A model generated the notes under the pieces. The model had not been told where the DNA came from. It worked only from the letters and a program-made list of their open reading frames with translations, and ran no database searches. From an uncultured Bacteroidales bacterium (GTDB taxonomy: Bacteria > Bacteroidota > Bacteroidia > Bacteroidales > Bacteroidaceae): 31,111 nucleotides of DNA. How positions within the stretch are numbered: position 1 is the stretch's first letter; each line of letters opens with the position of its first letter. The position numbers and the translations under genes were made by a program. The stretch lies in contig CACXLY010000024.1 in NCBI GenBank assembly GCA_902768605.1, forward strand, positions 1 to 31,111. Direction: 5' to 3'. Positions 1 to 8,961 of this stretch are shown here, one piece after another.

Positions 1-29
1 TCTGTGGTCTTTCGTCTCTTCGAGACTTT
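1..29 (-). repeat. Partial copy (A) of hairpin repeat element, cut by window edge
   Basis: Read on the minus strand this end is a 13-nt hairpin (GTCTC, loop GAA, GAGAC at 14-26) followed by GAAAGACCACAGA. It matches the module at 20586-20611, where the hairpin is GTCCC-GAA-GGGAC followed by GAAAGAACACAGA. The stem differs at paired positions, so base pairing is kept. The rest of the element presumably lies beyond the start of the window. Confidence 0.6.
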
Positions 30-120
30 TGGCAAGCCCCTATTAGCTGCTATTCGTCAGAAACACCGATGAGAGAGGACCTAAAAGGAAGAGAGAGAAT
101 TTTTCCCCGGACAGCAATAT

Positions 121-164
121 TAAAAAATTTTTTTAACGTGATGTGAGCGAGCCGGCATCACGTT
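121..164 (-). terminator. Probable intrinsic terminator after the Big2 protein gene
   Basis: A perfect 9-bp stem (aacgtgatg at 135-143 and catcacgtt at 156-164) has a 12-nt loop. On the minus strand it is followed by a run of A then seven T. It lies about 120 nt after the stop codon at 285. The arm catcacgttg also matches the core of the 22-bp repeat array near 20511, so this could be a repeat remnant rather than a dedicated terminator. Confidence 0.45.
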
Positions 165-191
165 GTCAGCCAATTAGCCACGTTCTGTTTC

Positions 192-240
192 TGTTCGTTC
201 GTTCCTCCCCTATATATAAGGGGGAGGGAACAAACGAACA
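192..240. other. Long stem-loop with TATATATA loop
   Basis: The arm starting tgttcgttcgttcc at 192 pairs nearly perfectly with the arm ending ggaacaaacgaaca at 240, giving a stem of about 19 bp with one mismatch and small bulges around an AT loop. It sits 45 nt after the stop codon of the Big2 gene. No T-run follows on either strand. It could be an mRNA 3' stabilising hairpin or a terminator. The remainder of 1-284 shows no gene. Confidence 0.5.
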
Positions 241-284
241 AGAACAAAACATGGTGGCAGGTCCGCGCAATGAGACTTAACTTA

Positions 285-2114
285 CTACTTCAGTACAGGG
301 CGGACGGGACAACCTCTCATACGGGAACCATATCCTATTCTGAGTTCTTGATTATTAAATTTTGATGTTATTATCGAACCGTTGGATTGATCCGTGTCAA
401 GGCAACGCGACCTATACTCGATGCGTCCCAGATATTTAAGCTCAGTGCCTTCGCGGTAGCCGGAACAAGGCAGGAAAATGCTTTCGCCATTGCTCCTGCT
501 CGTTATCTTAGCTCCTTCGACGCCATTCTGAGTTGTAATTTCTGTCGTCGTGTAAGTGCTGTTGATCAGATTCTCAATCTGTTCCTGGCTCGGCATCTGC
601 CAGTTCTCGCTCCAGTTTGCTGTTGCTGCATCGTCCTCCGGCAGGAGTTCCGTCAAGCCGTCCGTGAAGCCGTTGTAACCGTAGCCTGCATGTATGCAGT
701 ACTTCGTCATTGTATTGTACGTGCCGTTACAGTAAATATAAGTGGTCCAGCTATAATCGCTCTTCGGTTCTGTCTCGCCAAAGGCATAGTAGTTTCCTGT
801 CTCCTCCGGGGTGTCTGCGCCGATGTTGCACGTTGCCCAACGTGTGCCGTCGGGCAAGCCGAGGTCAACCCAGCCGTGACCGTCCGTTGTGCCCGAGGTA
901 ACGCCACTCACTGTAACGGTACACGTTGCCTTTACGCCGCTACCGTCTGTAGCGCGGCAAGTTATCGTACAACTGCCGCGTGTGTGAGCTGTCACCTTGC
1001 CCGAATCGTTTACAGAAGCGACACTCGTGTCGTTGCTCGACCATGCAACCGTCTTGTTCGACGCATTCTCGGGCAGCACAGTAGCTGTGAGCGTCTGGCT
1101 GCCGCCGACATTCAGATTGATGGCTGTCTCGTTGAGTGTAATGCTCGTTACTGGCGTGCCTGCCGTCACCGTTACTTGGCATTCTGCATATACGCCACTG
1201 CCGTCCGTTGCGCTACAAACAATCGTGCAGCTGCCACTCGCTAAAGCTGATACCGTGCCAGCCTGACTGACGGTAGCAACACTTGTATTGCTGCTTGTCC
1301 AAGCTACGCTCTTGTTCGTGGCATTGGTTGGCAAAACGGTGGCTGTGAGTGTCTGCGTCGAGCCGACAGCAAGCGAGAGTGTTGTCTGGCTGAGTGTGAT
1401 GCTCGTTACAGGTGTACCGCTCGAGCTGCCAACCGTCACTTGGCACTCGGCCACCACGCCGCTGCCGTCATTGGCACGACACAATATCTTGGTGCTGCCG
1501 TTCCCTACAGCCGTCACAAGGCCAGAGGAACTGACCGTTGCCACAAGCTCGTCGAGGCTCTGCCACGTCACGCTCGTATTTGCAGCATCAGCAGGAGAGA
1601 CAGTTGCCGTGAGCTGCTTCGTTGCTCCAGGTTGCAGGCTCAATGTTGTCGCACTTAACGTGATGCCCGTTACTGGCTGACCCTCCTGATGCACACGCGT
1701 CCAGACGTTTACCCTGCTCATATTGGTTGCGTTTGTGTACATCTCCTCGGATGTCAACTTATAAACAAAGAGGGCAGTTGATGGTTTGCCCGATGCGTTG
1801 TAAATGATGATAATACCTTGGTAAGGCATGAACTCGTAGGTTGAACCTTCATTGAAGTCCGTTGTGCCGTCTGCATTGAAGGTCACTGTGCTGCCTCCCC
1901 ATTGCCACGTTCCCACGATACATTGGTTGACGGGAGTGAAAGGGCCGAACACCTCGTCGCCACTCAAACCGTTGTCGAACACGATGCTGTCCGTCTTGAG
2001 ACTGAAGTTGAACTGTGTGCCGTCACTTTGATAGACGCGGAAGCCTTGCGCCCACGCCGTCTGCAAACCTGCTACCATAAGCAACAAGGCTGCCAAAAAG
2101 TTTCTTGTCTTCAT
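285..2114 (-). CDS. Exported Big2-repeat protein with C-terminal FISUMP-like domain
   Basis: The 609-residue product begins with a clear signal peptide (about 1-22, ending AWAQ). A short segment then resembles the FRVYQSDG...DSIVF start common in Bacteroidales surface proteins, followed by a small beta-rich part around 65-125 (IVGTWQWGGSTVTFNADG). Three bacterial Ig-like group 2 (Big2) repeats follow at about 147-229, 235-317 and 321-403, each with the PVT(G/S)ITL start and the SVAxVSxxGxVTA core. Residues about 412-609 match the Fibrobacter succinogenes major paralogous type of domain: VDLGLPDGTRWATCNIGA near the start and RGCPVRPV at the end. Big2 domains usually act as stalks or adhesins, so a cell-surface role is likely, but the ligand is unknown. 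It ends 284 nt from the window edge. The next gene upstream (2147-3730) is only 32 nt away, so the two may be co-transcribed. Domain calls are firm; the function is inferred. Confidence 0.85.
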   Translation of the reverse strand: MKTRNFLAALLLMVAGLQTAWAQGFRVYQSDGTQFNFSLKTDSIVFDNGLSGDEVFGPFTPVNQCIVGTWQWGGSTVTFNADGTTDFNEGSTYEFMPYQGIIIIYNASGKPSTALFVYKLTSEEMYTNATNMSRVNVWTRVHQEGQPVTGITLSATTLSLQPGATKQLTATVSPADAANTSVTWQSLDELVATVSSSGLVTAVGNGSTKILCRANDGSGVVAECQVTVGSSSGTPVTSITLSQTTLSLAVGSTQTLTATVLPTNATNKSVAWTSSNTSVATVSQAGTVSALASGSCTIVCSATDGSGVYAECQVTVTAGTPVTSITLNETAINLNVGGSQTLTATVLPENASNKTVAWSSNDTSVASVNDSGKVTAHTRGSCTITCRATDGSGVKATCTVTVSGVTSGTTDGHGWVDLGLPDGTRWATCNIGADTPEETGNYYAFGETEPKSDYSWTTYIYCNGTYNTMTKYCIHAGYGYNGFTDGLTELLPEDDAATANWSENWQMPSQEQIENLINSTYTTTEITTQNGVEGAKITSRSNGESIFLPCSGYREGTELKYLGRIEYRSRCLDTDQSNGSIITSKFNNQELRIGYGSRMRGCPVRPVLK

Positions 2115-2146
2115 TGTTGTTTAATTAATAGTTCGTAATATCGTTT

Positions 2147-3730
2147 TTATCTCAATTGCTTAATAATACGTCCGTCGGTTGTGCGGGTGATGACGATGCC
2201 CTTCGGCATTGACCTCCGACCATCGGCCGCCTGCAACTTGCGTCCGCTGAGGTCGTAGACGTCATTCTTCATTCTTAATTCTTCATTCTTCATTTCCTTG
2301 ATGCCTGTGCCATCGAAGTACATGTAGCTGATGTTGGAACGATGCTCTTCGCCGCCGCCGCGATAGATGGTCTGCACGCCAAAGCGGTCGAAGCCCGTCT
2401 GGAAGATGTAGAGGGCGTAGGCTTTCTCGTAGATGTAGGAGCGGTTGTAGGCTTCGCTCATCTCCGGAGAGGTGAAGAGGTAGGGAACTTCGTCGATAGG
2501 TTCTGTGAGGTATTTGTATTCGTCGGGATAGAGCGTATAGGGTTCGTCGTCGTCGATGAAGAGCTGATAGCTTACCTTTGAGGGGTCGAGAAAGCGCCCT
2601 TCTGTGTCCTTGAGCGGCACGTTGAGCATGACGATGTTGAAGCCCGCCATCTCGAAATACATATCGATGAAGCCGGAGATGGATGGGTCGGCAGGCGTGG
2701 CAGGCTGCTCGACGAAGGGACGGAAGAGGGGAGCATGGAACTTCTCGCCGCGGTCGACGCCCTCATCGGAATTGTTGACGAGCAAGGCCTGATTCGTCTG
2801 GAAGCTCTGCGTGTCGGCATCGTATGTAAAGGTCGTGCTGCCGTCGGTCCATGTATATATCCAGTCGTAGTAGTTCCCGTCGGTAAGGACGTACTCCTCG
2901 TCGGCACCGCAGAAATAGAGGAGGTAGGTGGAGAGGCTGCCGGCATACTGAAGCGGGAAGGTAATCTTGTCGCCTTCAAACTTGCCCTTCATCCAAGCCC
3001 GTGGGATATTCGACTGCGAGACGCCCTGGACATAGACATCGTCGCCGTCGAATCCTACGCCAACAAGGTGGCCGCTGTTCTCGTACTCCATGGAGTAGGT
3101 CATGGGATGCAAGTCTTCGGGCGGCGTGACGGCATTGACATCCTTGAACGTCAGGACGGTGCCGTAGTCGAGGTAGTAGCTCCACTCGCCGGCGTAGGGC
3201 GTGGTGTAGGCAAGTCCGATGCCGTCGAAGTTGTTGTTGTCGGGGTCGCCGCTCGTGTCGTTGAGTATGAGGTCGTTGCCGTCGATGGTGAAGGTGATGT
3301 TGCCTTGGGTGGAGCAGGTGTAGTCAGTGATAGTGCCGCTGACCTTGACGCGCGCCAGCTGCATGCCGTAGTTGCCGTCGTCGAACCAATAGACGGTCTG
3401 CCCGAGGGGTATGGTGATTGTATTGCCCGAGACAGTACCCTCGACCCACGAACCTGTGGCGGCGTGCGAGATGATGTTCTTGAAGTAGGCCTTCGTGCCG
3501 TCGGGCGAGAAGACTACTTCGGCAGAGATGCCGTCCTGCTGCTCTGCAATGAAGTAAATGGGGGCATAGGTGGCGCCGCCCGAACGGTTGTAGTGGCGCA
3601 GTTCGCCCTCTGGCTGCTCGGTGATGATACCATGGCTATTGGCCTTCATCGGAGCGAAAGCAGGCTGCTGTGCAAAGGCAGGGACGAAGAGGAAGAACGA
3701 AATAGCGTAAAATAAGATTCTGTGTGACAT
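2147..3730 (-). CDS. Exported protein of unknown function with YDLSGR-type C-terminal tail
   Basis: The 527-residue product starts with a signal peptide (about 1-21, ending PAFAQQ). I do not recognise the central part. It is rich in aromatic residues, Asp and Gly, with repeated strand patterns such as VSGTITDY and GNDLILND, consistent with a beta-rich exported domain. The C-terminus from about 475 holds an odd linker (KNEELRMKN) encoded by an A/T repeat of the type otherwise found between genes. It is followed by YDLSGRKL and a short basic end of the kind seen at the tails of many Prevotella and Bacteroides exported proteins. Such tails resemble shortened type IX secretion sorting domains, but this one is shorter than the classical domain. 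The Big2 gene lies 32 nt downstream. The Omp28-like gene is 97 nt upstream across an A/T repeat. No enzymatic motif is visible. Confidence 0.75.
   Translation of the reverse strand: MSHRILFYAISFFLFVPAFAQQPAFAPMKANSHGIITEQPEGELRHYNRSGGATYAPIYFIAEQQDGISAEVVFSPDGTKAYFKNIISHAATGSWVEGTVSGNTITIPLGQTVYWFDDGNYGMQLARVKVSGTITDYTCSTQGNITFTIDGNDLILNDTSGDPDNNNFDGIGLAYTTPYAGEWSYYLDYGTVLTFKDVNAVTPPEDLHPMTYSMEYENSGHLVGVGFDGDDVYVQGVSQSNIPRAWMKGKFEGDKITFPLQYAGSLSTYLLYFCGADEEYVLTDGNYYDWIYTWTDGSTTFTYDADTQSFQTNQALLVNNSDEGVDRGEKFHAPLFRPFVEQPATPADPSISGFIDMYFEMAGFNIVMLNVPLKDTEGRFLDPSKVSYQLFIDDDEPYTLYPDEYKYLTEPIDEVPYLFTSPEMSEAYNRSYIYEKAYALYIFQTGFDRFGVQTIYRGGGEEHRSNISYMYFDGTGIKEMKNEELRMKNDVYDLSGRKLQAADGRRSMPKGIVITRTTDGRIIKQLR
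2264..2295 (-). repeat. A/T dispersed repeat inside a coding region
   Basis: The run attcttcattcttaattctt and its continuation has the same word structure as the intergenic A/T repeats. Here it is read in frame as KNEELRMKN, directly before the YDLSGR tail of the gene at 2147-3730. Confidence 0.75.
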
Positions 3731-3827
3731 AATATAAGGATTATGAATTATGAACTATGAATTAAGAGTGAAGAGTTTGCTACTGCGCTTAACTATGAAC
3801 TATGAATTATGAACTATGAATTATGAA
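3731..3827. repeat. A/T dispersed repeats filling an intergenic gap
   Basis: The 97-bp gap consists almost entirely of words such as tgaattatgaactatgaatt, interrupted by a core gagtttgctactgcgctta at 3773-3791. The reverse complement of that core matches 16 of 19 positions of taagtgcggcagcaaactc at 30176-30194, so this is the same element family in opposite orientation. No promoter or terminator is evident. Confidence 0.75.
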
Positions 3828-5678
3828 TTAGCGATTGTGAACGATTACTTTCTTTTCCTTATTTATATATATACCTTTGTGGCGAGGCTGCTCAACGCGA
3901 CGTCCGCTGAGGTCGTAGAAATAATTATTAATTTTTAATTTTTCGTTTTTAATTTCCTCGATGCCGTCGATTACATCTTCAAGTCCGCTGATGTTGGCTT
4001 TCTCTGCATTCACGGCTTCGCCAGTACGTGTGTCAACGAGGATGGCAACGACACGAATATTGGCTCTGTTGTCGATGGGTTCCTCCGCACTGTTGTTCAG
4101 GCACGTCTTGGTGAACTTGTTGTCGGCGACGTCGAAGGTGTAGGTGTGTGCATAGGGCGTGTTCTCGACGATGTCTGTAGGCAGACTGCCGTCGAGGGCA
4201 GCATCGCCGGCAGCAGATGTCTGTATGGCGACATCGTTGAAATGCATGTCGAGGATAACGCCAGGCTGTGACACCCATGGGGAGAGATAGGGGTCGCTGC
4301 TATAGCTGCTGTTGCCCGAGAGGGCGTTCTGCTGGCTCCAGTAGCGTCCTTTGCCATAGAGGTCGTCGGCCACAAGGACGTACGTCAGGCGGTAAGGATT
4401 GACGGGGAAGTTGCGTATGAAGGTGGCGGTGGCCGTCACATCGATTGTGGTGCCCGATGTCCAATGGGCTTCGAGTTCGAGAGCTGCAGGAGCCATGATG
4501 GCCTGCCGTGTCTTCCAGTCGTTCTCGATGCCAAGGCTCGTGCCGCCGGTACCATAGAAAGGACTCACGGCCAGCACGCGGTCGAGGTAGGCAGCAGGGT
4601 AGCCCGACGGGTTAGCCGGCATCGCGGCAATGACATCCATCTCGTCGCCGTCGTGATAAGCTATGCCCACGAAATCGTCAGGATGCAGCCTTGACATCGC
4701 CTCCATAGCCGCTGTGCCAAGAGGACAGTACTGACACCACGCTCCAGTATATTCCTCCATGAGGGGCTTGTGCTTGGGCAACTCCGAGAGGAAAGGCATC
4801 TCGAAGCTAACAGTGGCTTGCTCGTCCTCGTTGTCCGAGCCGTTGACAGAGATGATGCTGAGCGTGATGGTGCGTGTGCCAGGTGTCTGTACAGCAGGTA
4901 TCGTGACGTTGATTTTCTTCTGCTGACCGTAGTAGGCAGTGCCGAAGCTCGTGTTGACGCGCCGTTCCGTGGCGTTGCCGTCCATCTCTAAGGAATAGAC
5001 AATATTCCTGATGGGTACCGTGCCATGATTGATGACGGTGAGAGACAGCGTAGTCTGTTTGCCGACAGAAGCATAAGCCGCCAGGTCATCGGGCAACAGC
5101 AGCGAGGCAGCACGCTCGTGAATGCCTTCGCCACCAAGACGCAACAGGAGAGCCGAGGTGCCAAACATGGCCGTAGTCTGCCATTTGCGATAGGTGCGGG
5201 AGGTGTGGATGTAGAGTTCCTCGCTTCCGTTGAAGCACATGAGGGGCGTCTGGTTGGCATCGGTCGCCGTCGTTCCTATCGACGACACCTCGAACGAGTA
5301 GCCGGCATAGAAGCCTTCTTCAGTGATGACATAAGGTTCGTCAAACGTCACGTCGGCCCAGCTACCGGAGGGCGTAAAGCTGACGCTGCAGATGTCGGGG
5401 ACATTCTTGCCGCTGGCAAGGGTCAGTTCCGATGAGAGCCAAGCCATGTAGTCGTGGGCATTCCTCGCAGCTGAATTGATGGGAATGCGCAGCCCGCGCA
5501 CTTCCTTTCCCACGAGGAAAGGGTCGTCGAAATGAATGGCTACGTCGTAGGTCTCGACTTTCTTCGTACCTTTGGCTGTCAAATCGCCATTGCCTTGATA
5601 GAGACCATAGAGGAGGTCGTCGGCCTGAACCGCCCAGGCGGTCATGAATAATGATAATGCAAGTAAAAGCTTTTTCAT
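3828..5678 (-). CDS. Exported Omp28-like, thioredoxin-fold protein
   Basis: The 616-residue product has a signal peptide (about 1-19, ending AVQA). Residues about 20-185 are a beta-rich exported region. Residues about 188-295 look like an Ig-like or CARDB-like segment (LLLPDDLAAY... TLSLTVINHGTVPIRNI...). The segment from about 305 reads MEEYTGAWCQYCPLG, the start of an Omp28-type thioredoxin-like domain, with a CxxC pair at C315 and C318. Omp28 relatives are outer-membrane or surface proteins of Bacteroidetes, and a CxxC could act in thiol chemistry, though this is not shown for most members. After an A/T repeat-encoded linker (KNEKLKINN) the protein ends in a YDLSGRRV tail of about 40 residues. 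The start lies 36 nt after the T-tract of the ATPase operon terminator, so it should need its own promoter, but I see no clear one. Confidence 0.8.
   Translation of the reverse strand: MKKLLLALSLFMTAWAVQADDLLYGLYQGNGDLTAKGTKKVETYDVAIHFDDPFLVGKEVRGLRIPINSAARNAHDYMAWLSSELTLASGKNVPDICSVSFTPSGSWADVTFDEPYVITEEGFYAGYSFEVSSIGTTATDANQTPLMCFNGSEELYIHTSRTYRKWQTTAMFGTSALLLRLGGEGIHERAASLLLPDDLAAYASVGKQTTLSLTVINHGTVPIRNIVYSLEMDGNATERRVNTSFGTAYYGQQKKINVTIPAVQTPGTRTITLSIISVNGSDNEDEQATVSFEMPFLSELPKHKPLMEEYTGAWCQYCPLGTAAMEAMSRLHPDDFVGIAYHDGDEMDVIAAMPANPSGYPAAYLDRVLAVSPFYGTGGTSLGIENDWKTRQAIMAPAALELEAHWTSGTTIDVTATATFIRNFPVNPYRLTYVLVADDLYGKGRYWSQQNALSGNSSYSSDPYLSPWVSQPGVILDMHFNDVAIQTSAAGDAALDGSLPTDIVENTPYAHTYTFDVADNKFTKTCLNNSAEEPIDNRANIRVVAILVDTRTGEAVNAEKANISGLEDVIDGIEEIKNEKLKINNYFYDLSGRRVEQPRHKGIYINKEKKVIVHNR
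3920..3957 (-). repeat. A/T dispersed repeat inside a coding region
   Basis: A run of attattaatttttaattttt type is read in frame as KNEKLKINN. It abuts the 19-bp string cgtccgctgaggtcgtaga, which encodes YDLSGR and is identical in the gene at 2147-3730 (2231-2249). Confidence 0.75.
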
Positions 5679-5714
5679 TGTATCTTAGTTATTGTCTTTA
5701 CTGAATTTGGTGTG

Positions 5715-5774
5715 AAAAAAGGCATAAAAGCAGATTCCTCCATGTGTTTGGGATGACGAAACTGCTTTTATGCC
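5715..5774 (-). terminator. Strong intrinsic terminator ending the V/A-ATPase operon
   Basis: A perfect 13-bp stem (ggcataaaagcag at 5721-5733 and ctgcttttatgcc at 5762-5774) has a 28-nt loop. On the minus strand six T follow immediately (5720-5715). It begins 56 nt after the stop codon of the subunit B gene, so transcription of the operon most likely ends here, before any D, I or K gene. Confidence 0.85.
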
Positions 5775-5830
5775 ATTATCTATAATATATGTCAAAGCTC
5801 CCTTTCGGGCGCTTCGCTTGTAGGAATGCT

Positions 5831-7153
5831 TTATTTCCAATAGATGTCGGTGAACTCCTTCTTGATGTTCACCTCTTCGAGCTTGAAGTACTTTCGGAAG
5901 AGACTCCAAGTGACGTCGAGCATCTCCTCGGTGTTGAGGTTGACGTCGATGGCAAGGAGCTTGCTCGAATAGTCCTTCGCAAAGTCGAGACAACGGTTGT
6001 CGTAGTCGGTGAGGTCGAAGCCGTTCTCCAGCTTTGTCTTGGCATTGGCTGCATCGGCATAGAGTCGGATGGCAGCGTTCATGACTTGGCTGTGGTCCTT
6101 TCTGGTCTTCTTACCTGCGACGAGCTGCTTCAGACGGGACAGCGAACGGAATGGGTCGACGATAACCTTGCCGATGTCACTGTCGCGACGCAGATAGAGC
6201 TGACCCTCCGTGATGTAACCCGTGTTGTCGGGCACGGCGTGTGTGATGTCACCGCCTGACAGGGTTGTCACGGCGATGATGGTGATGGAACCGCCGCCTG
6301 CGCTCTCGGGGAACTGCACGGCCTTCTCGTAAATCTTCGCCAAGTCGGAATAGAGCGAACCGGGCATGGAGTCCTTCGACGGAATCTGGTCCATACGGTT
6401 GCTCACGATGGAGAGAGAGTCGGCATAGCTGGTCATGTCGGTCAGCAGGACGAGCACCGTCTCGTGCTTCTCGACGGCAAAGTACTCGGCAGCAGCCAGC
6501 GCCATGTCGGGAATGAGGAGTCGCTCGACGGCAGGGTCCTCGGTGGTGTTGATGAAGGAGATAATGCGGTCGAGCGCACCAGCGTTAGCGAAGGTGTTGC
6601 GGAAGAAGTAGTAGTCGTCGTTGGTCATACCCATGCCGCCCAGGATAATCTTGTCGCACTTGGCACGCATGGCAACGAGGGCCATCACTTCGTTGAACGG
6701 CTGGTCGGGGTCGGCGAAGAAAGGAATCTTCTGACCCGAGACGAGCGTGTTGTTGAGGTCGATACCTGCAATACCCGTGGCGATGAGTTCGCTGGGCTGC
6801 TTTCTGCGGACGGGGTTCACGGAGGGACCGCCAATCTCTACTTCCTTTCCTTCAACCTCAGGACCGCCGTCGATGGGTTGTCCGTAGGCGTTGAAGAAGC
6901 GTCCTGCCAGCTGGTCGCTGACCTTGAGGGTAGGGCTCTTGCCGAGGAACACAACCTCCGCATTGGTGGGAATGCCGCCAGTGCCTTCGAACACCTGCAG
7001 CGTCACGTCTTCGCCGATGATTTTAACCACCTGAGCCAACTTGCCGTTGATGGTGGCGAGCTCATTGTAACCCACACCTTTCGCCTTGAGCGAACAGGTA
7101 GCCTTCGTTATCTGGCTTATCTTTGTATATACTTTCTGAAATGCTGTACTCAT
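5831..7153 (-). CDS. ntpB: V/A-type ATPase subunit B
   Basis: The 440-residue product is the non-catalytic nucleotide-binding subunit of the V1 head, which alternates with subunit A in an A3B3 ring. The N-terminal beta barrel spans about 1-80 and the central nucleotide-binding fold about 100-350. Where the catalytic subunit has a P-loop, this one has SGQKIPFFADPDQPFNE, as expected for a B subunit. Other family marks are TEDPAVERLLIPDMALAAAEYFA, MTSYADSLSIVSNRMDQIPSK and VDPFRSLSRL; the last forms part of the active site at the A/B interface. The length fits the family. The gene for subunit A ends 5 nt upstream, so the pair is tightly coupled. It is the last gene of the operon, followed by an intrinsic terminator. 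Confidence 0.97.
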   Translation of the reverse strand: MSTAFQKVYTKISQITKATCSLKAKGVGYNELATINGKLAQVVKIIGEDVTLQVFEGTGGIPTNAEVVFLGKSPTLKVSDQLAGRFFNAYGQPIDGGPEVEGKEVEIGGPSVNPVRRKQPSELIATGIAGIDLNNTLVSGQKIPFFADPDQPFNEVMALVAMRAKCDKIILGGMGMTNDDYYFFRNTFANAGALDRIISFINTTEDPAVERLLIPDMALAAAEYFAVEKHETVLVLLTDMTSYADSLSIVSNRMDQIPSKDSMPGSLYSDLAKIYEKAVQFPESAGGGSITIIAVTTLSGGDITHAVPDNTGYITEGQLYLRRDSDIGKVIVDPFRSLSRLKQLVAGKKTRKDHSQVMNAAIRLYADAANAKTKLENGFDLTDYDNRCLDFAKDYSSKLLAIDVNLNTEEMLDVTWSLFRKYFKLEEVNIKKEFTDIYWK

Positions 7154-7158
7154 CTTTC

Positions 7159-8904
7159 TTATGAATTAAGCAAGTTCTCAACTTGCGAAATGTAGTCGTA
7201 GTATTGTTCGCTCTTATAGGTGGAGTAGTTCATCTGCTTGCAGAGGTTAATCATCTTCTTGAAGTAGTCGATGACCTGCAGGAAGGTGTCGAACTTGTAG
7301 TCGTCTTTGTCGCAGATTCTGGTGACGAGGTTGAGAATCTCTTCCTGGCGCGCGAGCGGCGTCACAGCGTCCACCTCGTCGAAGGCATCCTGCTGAAGGA
7401 TAACGTAGTCAATCACTTCGGACTTCCAGAAGACGATATGGTAATCGACGGGCACGCCGTCGTCGCCCAGGATGTTTATCTGCTCGGCAATCTCCTTGCC
7501 GCGCTGCATGCGGGTCTTCAGGGCGAGCACCTTCGGAATCCATTCCTCGTTGATGTGCTCCTTGATGTATTCCGCGAACTCGGGGTACTCGAGGTATTTG
7601 GAGTAAGAGTCGATAGGGTTGACGGCGGGGTAACGTTTCTTGTCGGCACGGTCCTGCTCGAGTGCGTAGAAGCAACGTGCGACCTTCTTCGTGCTTTCAG
7701 TCACGGGCTCCTTCAGGTTACCGCCGGCAGGCGATACGGTGCCGAGGAAGGTGACGGAGCCCACCTCGCCATTGTTGAGGTAAACATAGCCGGCACGTCC
7801 GTAGAAGTTCGAGATGAGGGCACCGAGGTCCATGGGGAAGGCGTCGGGACCTGGCAACTCTTCCATACGATTGGACATCTCGCGAAGCGCCTGAGCCCAA
7901 CGGGACGTGGAGTCGGCCATCAAGAGGACGCGGAGACCCATCGAGCGGTAGTACTCTGCCATTGTCATAGCTGTATAGACGGAGGCTTCGCGGGCTGCGA
8001 CAGGCATGTTGGAGGTGTTGGCAATGATGATGGTACGCTCCATCAGCTTGCGGCCAGTGTGCGGGTCAACCAACTCGGGGAACTCGGTGAAGATTTCCAC
8101 GACCTCGTTGGCGCGTTCGCCGCAGGCTGCAATTACCACGATGTCGGCCTCTGCCTGCTTTGATATGGCGTGCTGCAGCACGGTCTTGCCAGTGCCGAAC
8201 GGTCCGGGGATGAAGCCCGTGCCGCCTTCCACGATGGGGTTGAACGTGTCGATGGTGCGCACGCCTGTCTCCAGGAGCTTGAATGGACGCGGTTTCTCGC
8301 GGTAGTTTGTCATCGCGAACTTCACGGGCCAATGCTGCACCATGTCGACCTTGATGTCGTTCCCCTGCTCGTCTGTGAGGACGGCAATCGTGTCGTGTAT
8401 CTTGTACTTACCCTTCGCCACGATGCTCTTCACGGTAGCCGTGCCCTTCATCTGGAAGGGCGCCATTATTTTCAGGGGCTGATGGTTCTCCTCGACTTTG
8501 CCGAGCCATGCGCTTGCCTGCACTCTGTCGCCGACTTTTACGAGGGGTTCGAACTCCCAGAGACGTTCGGCGTCGAGTGCTTCGGTGTACTGTCCGCGCT
8601 TGAGGAAGACGCCGTCCATCTTGTCGAGGTCGTTCTGCAGACCGTCGTAGTTGTGGCTGAGCATGCCGGGGCCGAGCTGAATCTCGAGCATGTGTCCCGT
8701 GAACTCTGCCTCAGCACCGACCTTCAGTCCGCGCGTGCTTTCAAAGACCTGCACATATACGTCTTGTCCGACCACCTTGATGACCTCAGCCATCAGCCGG
8801 TCGCCGCCTGTCGTGATGTAGCATATCTCGCCCTGGAGCACCGGTCCGTCGACACGGAGCGTCACCATGTTGGAGACTACGCCACTTACAATTCCTTTTG
8901 TCAT
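7159..8904 (-). CDS. ntpA: V/A-type ATPase subunit A (catalytic)
   Basis: The 581-residue product is the catalytic subunit, hydrolysing or making ATP at the V1 head. The P-loop GPFGTGKT lies at 234-241. The catalytic Glu is in ACGERANEVVE (about E263), and the arginine- and serine-rich segment LMADSTSRWAQALREMSNRMEELPG follows. The alpha/beta ATPase signature PAVNPIDSYS is present. A long non-homologous region between the N-terminal barrel and the P-loop, typical of V/A-type A subunits, is seen at about 110-200. No intein interrupts it. The four-helix-bundle gene lies 57 nt upstream, separated by an A/T repeat arm. Subunit B follows after 5 nt. Confidence 0.98.
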   Translation of the reverse strand: MTKGIVSGVVSNMVTLRVDGPVLQGEICYITTGGDRLMAEVIKVVGQDVYVQVFESTRGLKVGAEAEFTGHMLEIQLGPGMLSHNYDGLQNDLDKMDGVFLKRGQYTEALDAERLWEFEPLVKVGDRVQASAWLGKVEENHQPLKIMAPFQMKGTATVKSIVAKGKYKIHDTIAVLTDEQGNDIKVDMVQHWPVKFAMTNYREKPRPFKLLETGVRTIDTFNPIVEGGTGFIPGPFGTGKTVLQHAISKQAEADIVVIAACGERANEVVEIFTEFPELVDPHTGRKLMERTIIIANTSNMPVAAREASVYTAMTMAEYYRSMGLRVLLMADSTSRWAQALREMSNRMEELPGPDAFPMDLGALISNFYGRAGYVYLNNGEVGSVTFLGTVSPAGGNLKEPVTESTKKVARCFYALEQDRADKKRYPAVNPIDSYSKYLEYPEFAEYIKEHINEEWIPKVLALKTRMQRGKEIAEQINILGDDGVPVDYHIVFWKSEVIDYVILQQDAFDEVDAVTPLARQEEILNLVTRICDKDDYKFDTFLQVIDYFKKMINLCKQMNYSTYKSEQYYDYISQVENLLNS

Positions 8905-8910
8905 ATCTAT

Positions 8911-8946
8911 TTAATTCATAATTTTTAATTCATAATTCATAATTAA
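8911..8946. repeat. Left A/T arm of the inverted-repeat element holding the IVP gene
   Basis: This 36-bp stretch built of ttaattcataat words is identical at 35 of 36 positions to 10207-10242, the left arm of the neighbouring empty element. The opposite arm is at 9324-9360. Confidence 0.85.
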
Positions 8947-8961
8947 GCTACGCTTCCAGCC

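Noticed and set aside
5685..5993. A 102-codon minus-strand frame overlapping the end of subunit B
   Set aside because: It is a frame-shifted shadow of subunit B that then reads through the terminator hairpin; no family features are seen.
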